Shown one piece after another: positions 49,602 through 57,122 of a stretch of 64,000 nucleotides of DNA. This DNA comes from an uncultured Bilophila sp. (GTDB taxonomy: Bacteria > Desulfobacterota > Desulfovibrionia > Desulfovibrionales > Desulfovibrionaceae), in assembly GCA_910585945.1 (NCBI GenBank), contig CAJUHZ010000013.1:1-64000 (forward strand). The letters run 5' to 3'. Position numbers and translations under genes: made by a program. The notes under the pieces are model-generated. The model saw only the letters and a list, made by a program, of their open reading frames with translations, did no database searches and had not been told where the DNA came from. Position 1 is the stretch's first letter. Each line of letters begins with the position of its first letter.

Positions 49602-50747
49602 ATGAAAGATTGGCTCGTCAAAAGGCTCACGCCACGCAAACAAAAAGAAGACCGCTGGTTGGGGCTGGCCGAAAGCGCCCAGACAATCTGGGAGCAGGAT
49701 TTTGACCCACGCCTTGCACGGCTTGAAGCCCTCCGGTCATATTTCAGTGCCGATGACGCCGACTTGGCGCTCAAGCTGCGTGAAATGGGCGACTATTTTG
49801 CGGCAGACATGCCGCAAGAGAAAGACCGCCCCATCGCTGTCGCCTGGAGGCGTCTTGAGCTTGAATACAAAGACCTCGAACTGATTATCACTTCCGTCTT
49901 CCGCAGGCATTACAGCGATCTTCCCGTCACCTGGTTCCCTCTCTTCGCCCCCCTCGATGTATCCTACGGTACACGCTTTATCCCTGCCGATGGCCCATGG
50001 CCAGAAAAGAAAAACGTCCCGCCAGAAGGAATGTTCCTCACCTCACGGGGCCTTCTGGGAACCGACCACGCGCACCTTCTCTCCCTTGGCCTGACAAAGC
50101 AGACCTTTCTCGACAAGGCTCTTCCTCTTCTTCTGCGCGCCAAGCCGCTGCATATCGTCTTTGATGGTGCCCTCTGGTATGCGCGCTTCGACTTTCCTTT
50201 TGAGGGCAGGCTGATTGCCTCTTGGGAACGCGACTGCGGTGTTTTTGAAATAAATTTTGCCGTCCAAGGGGCATATTTCGACTCAACGGCTGCTGATGCC
50301 TGCCCGCTTGACGCGCAAAAGATGTCTTGTCGATGGGAACGTGAGCAGCCTTGCATTGCCATTCCCTTTATCAAACCGGAAGAACGCTTCTGGCACATGG
50401 ACTGGCACGCTCCAGAGGGTTTTCCTCCCGACTGGTTGCCCTTTGATTGGATCATGGCCGGACGCGAAGGAGAGTCATGTACTCCTCTTGGTCTGTATTT
50501 GGTTGAGAAAAGGCGCTCTATCATTTTCCGTCAAAGTCTGGGCGAACTGGAAGTCTATGTGGAGAAGACGCCGCTTCCCTCCTGCCCCACGCCCTTCGTG
50601 TCGACGATAGAGACGGCAGGCGAAAAGAGCGTGCCCATGCCATTGGAATTTCAGGGCTTGGATCACTTGGATCGTTACCCTCATTTCGATGATATCCCCG
50701 CTGATAAATTCCCTCTGGATATGCCCATAGGAGGTGTATATGCCTGA
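49602..50747 (+). CDS. Baseplate/tail protein following the J-like gene
   Basis: A 381-residue protein. Its first 110 residues are helical (LAESAQTIWEQDFDPRLARLEALRSYF, REMGDYFAADMPQEKD, AWRRLELEYKDLELIITSVFRRHYSDLPVTWFP), as in P2 gpI or T4 gp7-type wedge proteins; the rest is strand-rich with many Trp. ATG 49602 was taken as start, but an in-frame TTG lies at 49578, and the frame stays open further upstream to about 49461 without another start codon (see findings). Confidence 0.55.
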   Translation: MKDWLVKRLTPRKQKEDRWLGLAESAQTIWEQDFDPRLARLEALRSYFSADDADLALKLREMGDYFAADMPQEKDRPIAVAWRRLELEYKDLELIITSVFRRHYSDLPVTWFPLFAPLDVSYGTRFIPADGPWPEKKNVPPEGMFLTSRGLLGTDHAHLLSLGLTKQTFLDKALPLLLRAKPLHIVFDGALWYARFDFPFEGRLIASWERDCGVFEINFAVQGAYFDSTAADACPLDAQKMSCRWEREQPCIAIPFIKPEERFWHMDWHAPEGFPPDWLPFDWIMAGREGESCTPLGLYLVEKRRSIIFRQSLGELEVYVEKTPLPSCPTPFVSTIETAGEKSVPMPLEFQGLDHLDRYPHFDDIPADKFPLDMPIGGVYA

Positions 50748-51183
50748 AACTCCGAAAGTATGGCAACGAGCAAAGCTGCTCAATCGGTACTATGACAAAG
50801 TGGGCATGGCCGCCGCAGGTATTGGGCGTTGTCCCCGTTTCGTGGAGTTTCGCGCCGGTTTTGGGCTGGTGGACGAATACAGTCCGTCCGAGCCAGAATT
50901 GCAGGACATTCCCCCTGATATGCAGGAAATCCCCGGCGAATTTTACCGGGGATTTGTGGACGTGTCCTACAGCGCCGGGGTGGCTCTCTGCAAGTGCGAG
51001 ATCCCGCAAGGCGCTGTCGGCGCTCCGGTACGTCACAACCTTATCGGCATTTTCGATGATGAGGGCGACCTGATTGCCGTCTGTTCCACGCTTCCCGACT
51101 GGGTGACGCCAACTGAAGTCTATCGGGCTTTCCCGGCCATAACCTTCCCACGCGAGGAGGAAAGCACAGATGGCGACGAATGA
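50740..51183 (+). CDS. Tail fibre-region protein
   Basis: A 147-residue protein (RAKLLNRYYDKVGMAAAGIGRCP, FGLVDEYSPSEPELQDIPPDMQ, CEIPQGAVGAPVRHNLIGIFDDEGDLIAVCSTLPDWVTPTEVYRAFPAI). The C-terminal IFDDEGDLIAV-WVTPTEVYR segment is like phage tail-fibre connector proteins. GGAGGTGTAT precedes the start inside the previous gene's end. Confidence 0.5.
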   Translation: MPETPKVWQRAKLLNRYYDKVGMAAAGIGRCPRFVEFRAGFGLVDEYSPSEPELQDIPPDMQEIPGEFYRGFVDVSYSAGVALCKCEIPQGAVGAPVRHNLIGIFDDEGDLIAVCSTLPDWVTPTEVYRAFPAITFPREEESTDGDE

Positions 51184-51874
51184 CGCCCCCTTGTTGCGCC
51201 AGAGTGTCCGCTGGGGAGAAGAATATGTTTCCCGCGCTCTGAACGTGAAGATGGCCGGAATCGTCAAGCCGGGCGTCTACCACGGCTTTGTGCTCAAGCC
51301 CGGCGGCACAATGGCCGTCCTCATCGACCATGAGTCGGACTATCCGCGTAGCGTGGCCGTTGTTGAGCGGGACGGTTACTCCCTCACTGTGGTCATGGAT
51401 GATCCCGGCATTGTGCGTATCCCGGCCACGGGAACATGGTTCGTCTGCATTGAGGCGTTCTACGCCCCCACGCAGCAGGGGTATCAACGCATTGTGGTTC
51501 GGGAACAGCCGGAACCGCACCATGTTGTGCTGGGCAAGGTCAGGGCCGGTGTGCCGCTGACGGAACCCGGAGAAGATGAAGGCGGCGATGGGGAAACATC
51601 GGTGCCTGGCGAGGCGGTCGTCATCACTGATGACATGATTTCGTCGGAGGAGATTGACAAGGCCAATGCCGACATTGCCACAGTCATGCAGATGGAAGCC
51701 CTCTCCGAGCGCATTGAAGCCGATGCCCGGAGGGCCGTCATCATGCACGCGGATGCCACTACCCGGATGATACATCTCTCACGGCGAATCACCACCCTCG
51801 CCATGACAGGCGGCGCGTCCGTGGCAGATGATGACACCTTTAGCCCGGCAGGCCCGGCCATCACCAGAGGATAA
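51170..51874 (+). CDS. Tail fibre-region protein with C-terminal coiled coil
   Basis: A 234-residue protein: a strand-rich N-terminal 130 residues (RQSVRWGEEYVSRALNVKMAGIVKPGVYHGFVLKP, SVAVVERDGYSLTVVMDD) resembling baseplate-attached fibre roots, an acidic linker, and a coiled coil (about 155-215, DKANADIATVMQMEALSERIEADARRAVIM). It lies directly before the DGR-target protein gene and may be its adaptor to the baseplate. Overlaps the previous gene by 14 bp after GAGGAGG. Confidence 0.55.
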   Translation: MATNDAPLLRQSVRWGEEYVSRALNVKMAGIVKPGVYHGFVLKPGGTMAVLIDHESDYPRSVAVVERDGYSLTVVMDDPGIVRIPATGTWFVCIEAFYAPTQQGYQRIVVREQPEPHHVVLGKVRAGVPLTEPGEDEGGDGETSVPGEAVVITDDMISSEEIDKANADIATVMQMEALSERIEADARRAVIMHADATTRMIHLSRRITTLAMTGGASVADDDTFSPAGPAITRG

Positions 51875-51876
51875 AA

Positions 51877-53559
51877 ATGCCCGAAAACGAAACCCCCGAT
51901 ATGCAGCCCACGATGCAGGATGTTGCCAGCAAGTTGGACAAGGGCGCCGATGCGCTTGCAACCGCCCAGGAACAGCTTGGCGGCGATGTAGCCAAGGCGC
52001 TCGCCCGGCTTGCGGCTCATGAAACCGACTCCAATGCTCATGGGGGAGCTATTGGCGGCGGTGCATCCGCCTCCCAAATAGCCGAGGCCGTCGGGACTCA
52101 TAACGCTGACCCCTTGGCGCATGGCCTGGATAATCCCGACAGCCCTATGTATCAGATGATTGCCGCCGCAGCGGCCAATGCCGTCAACGAAAAAATCGGT
52201 GATGCGGAGGGGCAAATCAATCTGGTGGCGCACGCCAAGACACATGCCGCAGGCGGCTCCGATGCCCTCACCCCTGCGGATATCGGAGCCGTGGCAACAA
52301 CTGATGACCGGCTTTCGGACGCGCGCGAGCCGAAGCCTCACCAGCATACGATGGATGATATCACCGGCTTTTCTCTTCCGGGTGAAGGGGGTGAGACCGA
52401 AGATGGCGGTACAGCTTCCATTTCGGAATTTGTGGAGAAAAAAGCGGAAGCCGCCGTTTCCGAACATGACTCCAGCGAATCCGCCCATGCGGCCCTGTTT
52501 GAGAATATTCTTGTCGGCAATACCAGTCCCATTATCGGCATATGCCGTGTGGCAACGGGTGGCGGTGCGGGCCTCTGGTTCAACATCGACGAGGAAGGGA
52601 ATCCGGTGTCGCCCAACACCGCCTACTTCGACAATAATCCGGTTTTTGGGGGCATCCAGCGCATGATTGTGGACAATCAAATCATGGGCAAGATTCCCCA
52701 GTTTTGGGTGAAGGACTTTACCCCCACAGAAGGAATGTTCGCGGGCAAGCCGTGCAAGCTCATCTCTCCGGGCCAGAAAGACGGCTTCCGCATCCATCCG
52801 GCGTTTATGCACAACAACGCCCAGATTCCCTACTACCTGCTTGGCTGCTACGAGGCCACGGATGAAGGCGGGAATCCGAAGAAGCTCGGTTCCCGGCCCG
52901 GCAAACTCCCCTTCGTCAATGTGAACTTCGACACGATGAAGACCTACTGCGCCAACAGGAACGTCAACGGTGTGTCGGGGTTCATGCTCTGGGATGTCTA
53001 TCAGTGGTCAGCCTTGACCCTGCTCATGCTTATTGAGCTTGCGACGACTGATGCCCAGTCCAAGTTGGGCCGGGGCAACGTGGACAGGTCATGGGACGGC
53101 ACGACCAACAACGCCGTCAATACCGACAGCCAGGTCAACCATGTCCCGTATCGTGGCTTCCATGCCCTTTATGGGAACGTCTGGAAGATGCTTGATGGCA
53201 TTCGGGCGGATTCCAACAAGAAGACCGAAATTTTCAAAAATGACGGCACACGCGCGTGGATTTCCACAGGATTCGCCATGCCGCCATATACCAGTGGCCT
53301 TACCGGCTGGCCGGTCTCCATGCGTTCCGGCAAAGGAGACGGTTACAATTTCGATGATGTTTTCTTGCCGGAAGTCGTTACCGGGGCGGAAGGCAGCGGA
53401 ACATATGCGGATGGCTTTTGGGGACCAGTCGCTAATGGTGTTTGTTATCAGGGCGGCGCTTGGTTTAATGGGGCGTACTGTGGCCCCTTTTGCCTGAATT
53501 TCAGTTATCCATCGAGTCATGCGTACCTCGACATCGGAGGCCGCCTCGCAAAGATTTAG
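51877..53559 (+). CDS. DGR-diversified tail receptor-binding protein (C-type lectin fold)
   Basis: A 560-residue protein. Residues 1-120 carry fibre-like segments (HETDSNAHGGAIGG, THNADPLAHGLDNP, THAAGGSDALTPADIG), then an acidic linker and a C-terminal domain from about 215 (GICRVATGGGAGLWFNIDEEG, FRIHPAFMHNNAQIPYYLLGCYEATDE, SGFMLWDVYQWSALTLLMLIELAT, GFWGPVANGVCYQGGAWFN) typical of Mtd-like and DUF1566-type C-type lectin folds. The last 35 residues are the variable repeat (53446-53552), where adenine-directed substitutions change exposed ligand-binding residues. It would bind the bacterial receptor. Confidence 0.93.
   Translation: MPENETPDMQPTMQDVASKLDKGADALATAQEQLGGDVAKALARLAAHETDSNAHGGAIGGGASASQIAEAVGTHNADPLAHGLDNPDSPMYQMIAAAAANAVNEKIGDAEGQINLVAHAKTHAAGGSDALTPADIGAVATTDDRLSDAREPKPHQHTMDDITGFSLPGEGGETEDGGTASISEFVEKKAEAAVSEHDSSESAHAALFENILVGNTSPIIGICRVATGGGAGLWFNIDEEGNPVSPNTAYFDNNPVFGGIQRMIVDNQIMGKIPQFWVKDFTPTEGMFAGKPCKLISPGQKDGFRIHPAFMHNNAQIPYYLLGCYEATDEGGNPKKLGSRPGKLPFVNVNFDTMKTYCANRNVNGVSGFMLWDVYQWSALTLLMLIELATTDAQSKLGRGNVDRSWDGTTNNAVNTDSQVNHVPYRGFHALYGNVWKMLDGIRADSNKKTEIFKNDGTRAWISTGFAMPPYTSGLTGWPVSMRSGKGDGYNFDDVFLPEVVTGAEGSGTYADGFWGPVANGVCYQGGAWFNGAYCGPFCLNFSYPSSHAYLDIGGRLAKI
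53446..53552 (+). repeat. DGR variable repeat (VR)
   Basis: The last codons of the tail protein match the template repeat 55103-55209 over 107 nt, offset 1657. All 13 differences (for example template 55115, 55116, 55121, 55122, 55161, 55163, 55175, 55180, 55181, 55184, 55187) have adenine in the template and another base here. Most change Asn codons (AAY) of the template to Ala, Phe, Ser, Tyr, His, Tyr and Asp; one changes Ile to Leu. The 3' GGAGGCCGCCTCGCAAA block is identical in both and would be the initiation-of-mutagenic-homing region. Confidence 0.97.
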
Positions 53560-53592
53560 GCCACTGTTGTCTGTTCACTGCCTTTCTGAAAA

Positions 53593-53632
53593 GGCCGCCG
53601 AGAGGCGGCCGTGCTTTACCGCCGAAGGCGGT
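53593..53632. promoter_or_regulatory. Post-VR hairpin pair, DGR-type cruciform candidate
   Basis: GGCCGCC-GAGA-GGCGGCC (53593-53610) is a perfect 7-bp stem with a GRNA-type tetraloop, the form described for the cruciform that directs DGR homing downstream of the VR. A second stem ACCGCC-GAA-GGCGGT follows (53618-53632). They lie about 40 nt beyond the VR end. No T-run follows, so they are not clearly terminators. Confidence 0.6.
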
Positions 53633-53659
53633 CGAAAATATTTTTGAAGGAGAGGGTCT

Positions 53660-53923
53660 ATGCCCGAAATCAAGTTTTCCTACAGTGGGCAGGAGTTCAC
53701 CACGTCTACCCCACTTTCCGGCCATGTGAAGCTGTATGCAGTACCTGAAGACTACAGCGATGACGGTCTGTATCTCGCAACGTGGGCAAATGGGGAGATC
53801 GAACCCGTCCCGGCCTGCACCATTGGTGATACAGTCCTACTTGCCCACTTGGAAATTGCGCAGGATGGCAAATCCTGCAAGAGAATCTATCTCGCGGAGG
53901 GGGTAAAGTATGCCCAGAAGTAA
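53660..53923 (+). CDS. Small tail protein downstream of the DGR target
   Basis: An 87-residue strand-rich protein (IKFSYSGQEFTTSTPLSGHVKLYAVPEDYSDDGLYLATW, TIGDTVLLAHLEIAQDGKSCKRIYLAEG). It may be an adhesin-associated or capping component of the fibre. AAGGAGAGGGTCT precedes the ATG. Family not recognised. Confidence 0.5.
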   Translation: MPEIKFSYSGQEFTTSTPLSGHVKLYAVPEDYSDDGLYLATWANGEIEPVPACTIGDTVLLAHLEIAQDGKSCKRIYLAEGVKYAQK

Positions 53924-54326
53924 CCAGGGAGTGAACCCTGAAACCTTGCTGTCCGGCGTGGAGCACGCCAAGACCCAAAAACTGGCAGAAATCAACAACC
54001 AATGTGATGCAATGCTGGGCGTACTGACCAAGAGCTACCCCGGCTCCGAACTCCTCACCTTCGACCAGCAGAAGAGCGAGGCGGAGGCATATCTCGCCGA
54101 CCAGAGCAAACCGTGCCCGCTTCTGGCCCCACTTGCCCAAGCGCGCGGCATAGCTCTGCAAGACCTTTGCAATCGCGTCATCGCCAAGGCTACGGCCTTC
54201 TCCGCCGCATCGGGCGCAATCATTGGTCAGCGGCAGAAATTTGAGGATATGCTGGACGCCTGCACCACTCCTGAGCAGGTGGCGGCCATCGAAGTCTCCT
54301 ATGCGCTTCCGGGAGTCGGGGCATGA
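53910..54326 (+). CDS. Tail fibre-associated protein (DUF4376-like region)
   Basis: A 138-residue helical protein (KTQKLAEINNQCDAMLGVLTKSYPGSELLTFDQQKSEAEAYL, CPLLAPLAQARGIALQDLCNRVIAKATAFSAASGAIIGQRQKFEDML). The Q-K-x-E-A-x-A-Y-L stretch is common in proteins encoded after phage tail fibres and in DUF4376-like tail assembly proteins. It probably assists fibre assembly; overlaps neighbours at both ends. Confidence 0.55.
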   Translation: MPRSNQGVNPETLLSGVEHAKTQKLAEINNQCDAMLGVLTKSYPGSELLTFDQQKSEAEAYLADQSKPCPLLAPLAQARGIALQDLCNRVIAKATAFSAASGAIIGQRQKFEDMLDACTTPEQVAAIEVSYALPGVGA

Positions 54327-54670
54327 AACCGTGGGACTGGCGATTTGGCCCCAGAAAGGCCGCTTTTCGCCATAATGTGAAGCAATGCCTCATTGCTATA
54401 GACCAACTCGGAAACGCCGCCCTGGGGCTGTTTCTGGGCCTTCTCGGCCTGCTGTACCTGCTCCCGCGCGCTGCGGGTTACTGGTGGGCTGATGAAACCA
54501 TAAGCGCCCATTGCTGGCGTTGGGAAATAAGCGGCATCAGGCGTTGGCCGCGTATTGTTGTGGATTTCCTGGCCGCCTGTATGGGCGACATCAACCACTG
54601 CCAGGAATCATACATTTCAGAAAGGGAGGGACGACACCTGCCCCCTGATATTCGTGCCGGTCCCGAATAG
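54323..54670 (+). CDS. Conserved small protein after tail-fibre genes
   Basis: A 115-residue protein with a hydrophobic helix (about 34-52, LGLFLGLLGLLYLLPR) and the pattern WWADETISAHCWRWEISGIRRWPRIVVDFL...INHCQESYISEREGRHLPPDIR, which I recognise from small proteins found downstream of phage tail fibres, function unknown. A membrane or lysis-timing role is possible. It overlaps the previous gene by ATGA; the intrinsic terminator follows within 33 bp. Confidence 0.6.
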   Translation: MKPWDWRFGPRKAAFRHNVKQCLIAIDQLGNAALGLFLGLLGLLYLLPRAAGYWWADETISAHCWRWEISGIRRWPRIVVDFLAACMGDINHCQESYISEREGRHLPPDIRAGPE

Positions 54671-54702
54671 GACTTGTCTGGAATGACATCCGATGCTACT
54701 TT

Positions 54703-54727
54703 GCCCCCTGTCAAAGGGGGCTTTTTT
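54703..54727 (+). terminator. Intrinsic terminator between tail genes and the DGR cassette
   Basis: GCCCCC (54703-54708) pairs with GGGGGC (54716-54721) around TGTCAAA, followed by six Ts. It ends just before the Avd start codon GTG 54728; the GGGGG strand also sits where the Avd ribosome site would be. Read-through or a separate promoter is needed for the DGR genes. Confidence 0.75.
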
Positions 54728-55105
54728 GTGGCATTGGACAGTTTGCAAATTCTGACAAAGCTGGAAGAACTGAATCAGTACTCCCATCAGACTGTCATGC
54801 TCTTCCCAAAGTCGGAACGCCATGTTCTCGCACAGGATATACGCAATACCCTTGCCACTCTGATTCACCTCACAATCACTTCCGCCAAACGCTATTACAA
54901 AAAGACAACATTGCAGGATATGGACATAGAGCTTGAATACCTTCGTGTCCTGATTCGCATGTCCAGAAATCTCGGTTACATCAATGACCATAAATATGAA
55001 GTATGGTCGAATCATGTTGCTGAGGTTGGGAGAATGCTTGGTGGATGGCTCAAACGTGTTCGTGACCCCAAGCCAGGGGCACAAGATAGCAGGGCTACAA
55101 CCTAA
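54728..55105 (+). CDS. avd: DGR accessory variability protein (Avd-like)
   Basis: A 125-residue helical protein of Avd size: LQILTKLEELNQYSHQTVMLFPKSERHVLAQDIRNTLATLIHLTITSAKRYYKKT, then DIELEYLRVLIRMSRNLGYINDHKYEVWSNHVAEVGRMLGGWLKR. The F/P-K-xER...L and GYINxxKYEVW patterns are those of the pentameric four-helix-bundle Avd, which binds RT and template RNA during mutagenic cDNA synthesis. The start is GTG 54728, after the GGGGGC stem; ATG 54683 is an alternative giving 15 more residues. Its stop codon overlaps the start of the TR. Confidence 0.85.
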   Translation: MALDSLQILTKLEELNQYSHQTVMLFPKSERHVLAQDIRNTLATLIHLTITSAKRYYKKTTLQDMDIELEYLRVLIRMSRNLGYINDHKYEVWSNHVAEVGRMLGGWLKRVRDPKPGAQDSRATT

Positions 55106-55209
55106 AAGGGCGGCAATTGGAATAATGGGGCGTACTGTGGCCCCTTTTGCCTGAATTTCAATAATCCATCGAGTAATGCAAACATCAACATCGGAGGCCG
55201 CCTCGCAAA
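55103..55209 (+). repeat. DGR template repeat (TR)
   Basis: The noncoding donor copy of the VR. It begins at the avd stop codon and ends in GGAGGCCGCCTCGCAAA. In the VR reading frame it is rich in AAY (Asn) codons at the variable positions, as in other DGRs, so adenine mutagenesis can give many residues without stops. Downstream, 55210-55367 is noncoding and includes a CGCCCC-TACC-GGGGCG-like stem, fitting the structured RNA spacer that primes cDNA synthesis before the RT gene. Confidence 0.97.
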
Positions 55210-55367
55210 TCAGCACCCGCCAGAGGCCGCGCCCCTACCGGGGGCGTGGACAGCGCGAGTGATTTGGGGTTGTAGTCCCCCTCGGCCAACAGCGCCGGGG
55301 AAACAACAATGAGGTCGGAACGGCAAGTAAGACAATCTGAAAGCGGTTCCGGCCTTTTTGGAAAGCT

Positions 55368-56411
55368 ATGCCAAAGCCCGCAAAGAATTTATGGCCGCAA
55401 GTAGTGGACTTCGGCAACCTCTACGCCGCATGGCATGGAGCGCGCTGTGGAAAAAGATACTATGATGAGGTGCTTCAGTTTTACGGACGCCTCGAAGACA
55501 ATCTCCTCGGAATTCAACGCGCCCTGATAGGCGGGACATGGTTCCCCTCTCCCTGCCGAGAGTTTGTGATTCGAGAACCCAAGCTCCGGCTCGTCCAAGC
55601 GCCCACATTCGCAGACCGCATTGTACACCGCTCCCTTGTAAAGGTCATCGAACCATTCTTTGAGCGACGGTTTATCCCGGACAGCTTTGCCTGTCGGAAA
55701 AACAAGGGGCCGCACGAGGCCAGCAAACGACTCCGCAGCTTCATTGTAACCGCAAGCGCAAACTGGCATCGCCCGTATGCCCTCAAGGCCGACATCAAGA
55801 GCTACTTCCCAAACATCCGGCATGGGATTCTGTTGCGGCAGATTGCAAGGACGTTGGGCGATACCAATGTACTTGACCTCTGCGCAAAGATAGTCCTGAA
55901 AAACGGATTTACCGATTCAGGACTTCCTATCGGCGCATTGACATCACAACTATTTGCAAATGTCTATCTGGATAAATTTGACCATTTTGTAAAGGATGAA
56001 TTGGGAATCAGATTTTACGTCAGATATATGGATGATTTTATCATAGTTGGGGAAAATAAAAAATTTCTGCAATCAACTCTTGCCCTCCTTGAAAATTTTC
56101 TGAATACCGAACTCGAATTGAAGTTGAATCCGAAAACTTCTATCTTCCCCATATCGCATGGTGTTGACTTTTCAGGGTATAGGCACTGGACAACGCATAC
56201 CCTGCCACGAAAACGGAACACACGCCGCGCACGGCGAGATTTCCGAAGAATTGCACAGGAATACGCCAAAGGCAAAATTGACTTCGAGTACATCCGCCCG
56301 CGAGTAGCTTCTTTTTGCGGACAGATGAAACATTGCGACGCCTACAAAACCACGGAAAGCGTTCTCTCTGAGCTTGTCCTGGTACGCCCCCCACGCAGGC
56401 GCACGGATTGA
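55368..56411 (+). CDS. DGR reverse transcriptase
   Basis: A 347-residue RT that makes error-prone cDNA from the TR RNA. Motif A ADIKSYF (D142), the DGR-type motif IGALTSQ at 188-194 in place of the [QG]xxxSP of other RTs, and YMDD at 220-223 with flanking VRYMDDFIIV identify it. The FADRIVHRSLVKVIEPFFERRFIPDSFACRKNKG block is typical of bacterial DGR RTs. No maturase or endonuclease domain follows, which excludes group II introns. ATG 55368 follows GGAAAGCTATGCC-like sequence; position after the TR matches the avd-TR-RT order. Confidence 0.97.
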   Translation: MPKPAKNLWPQVVDFGNLYAAWHGARCGKRYYDEVLQFYGRLEDNLLGIQRALIGGTWFPSPCREFVIREPKLRLVQAPTFADRIVHRSLVKVIEPFFERRFIPDSFACRKNKGPHEASKRLRSFIVTASANWHRPYALKADIKSYFPNIRHGILLRQIARTLGDTNVLDLCAKIVLKNGFTDSGLPIGALTSQLFANVYLDKFDHFVKDELGIRFYVRYMDDFIIVGENKKFLQSTLALLENFLNTELELKLNPKTSIFPISHGVDFSGYRHWTTHTLPRKRNTRRARRDFRRIAQEYAKGKIDFEYIRPRVASFCGQMKHCDAYKTTESVLSELVLVRPPRRRTD

Positions 56412-56517
56412 AACGGTCCGATGTCTGCATATCTGCTGTATATCCATAAAATTTTCTTGCCGGGTCTTGATAGCTCTACCACCATAGACGGAACCATATT
56501 CCAGCGAGGTTCCGCGC

Positions 56518-57120
56518 ATGGCAGCACCATCGAAACAGGTTCGGCTCCCATTTGAAAAGCTGACGGAGCAAAATCTTCGCCCCATTATCAAAAAAATGGA
56601 AAAATGGGGCTTGAAGGTGGCATCCGTGGACGCGCCGAATCGCGCGCGCCGTGAAAGTGGCTTCCTGCTCAAAGATGTCACATTCATTTTTGAAGACGGC
56701 CAAAAAATGCTTGTCCGCGTGAAGTCTGACGGCACCGTTTTTCAAGTCAAATTGAACAAGAAGGTTGTCCCCATCCGGCATGTGGACGACATGGACAAGG
56801 CCATCATTGAGATGGTGGATTACGTTCAGGAGAACGCAAAGGCCTATGAGCGCGCGAAGCTCCAGCGGGAACGCCGACGCAAGCTCCATATTGACCCGCC
56901 GCCGGTAGTCACAAATCGTCGAGAGAAGATTGAGCGCGCCAAGGGGCAACTGGCAGAACTGACCACATCCAACGAAGGCCTTCAAGCTCAAATTTCTGAA
57001 ACCGAGGGCACAATCCAAACAAAACAAAGCGAATTGGACAAGGCCGAGGCGGCCCTCAAGGCGGAACGGAGCAAAACCGCCGAACTGGAGCGCATACTGG
57101 CAGAACTGGAGGGAGTATAG
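56518..57120 (+). CDS. DarA_N-like phage protein
   Basis: A 200-residue protein. The region about 50-115 (LLKDVTFIFEDGQKMLVRVKSDGTVFQVKLNKKVVPIRHVDDMDKAIIEMVDYVQENAKAYERAK) resembles the N-terminal domain of P1-type DarA-related proteins, followed by a basic segment and a coiled coil (about 140-195, KGQLAELTTSNEGLQAQISETEGTIQTKQSEL). In P1, DarA is a head-associated protein that helps inject anti-restriction proteins with the DNA. It starts a new cluster 106 bp after the DGR RT gene, after GAGGTTCCGCGC. Confidence 0.55.
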   Translation: MAAPSKQVRLPFEKLTEQNLRPIIKKMEKWGLKVASVDAPNRARRESGFLLKDVTFIFEDGQKMLVRVKSDGTVFQVKLNKKVVPIRHVDDMDKAIIEMVDYVQENAKAYERAKLQRERRRKLHIDPPPVVTNRREKIERAKGQLAELTTSNEGLQAQISETEGTIQTKQSELDKAEAALKAERSKTAELERILAELEGV

Positions 57121-57122
57121 CC

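Noticed and set aside
53660..55102. A second variable repeat or second DGR target in this window
   Set aside because: The conserved TR core (GTACTGTGGCCCC...) is found only at 53446-53552 and in the TR itself.
55368..56411. Group II intron or retron reverse transcriptase
   Set aside because: No maturase/endonuclease domain or intron ends, no msr-msd; IGALTSQ motif, Avd and TR/VR show a DGR.
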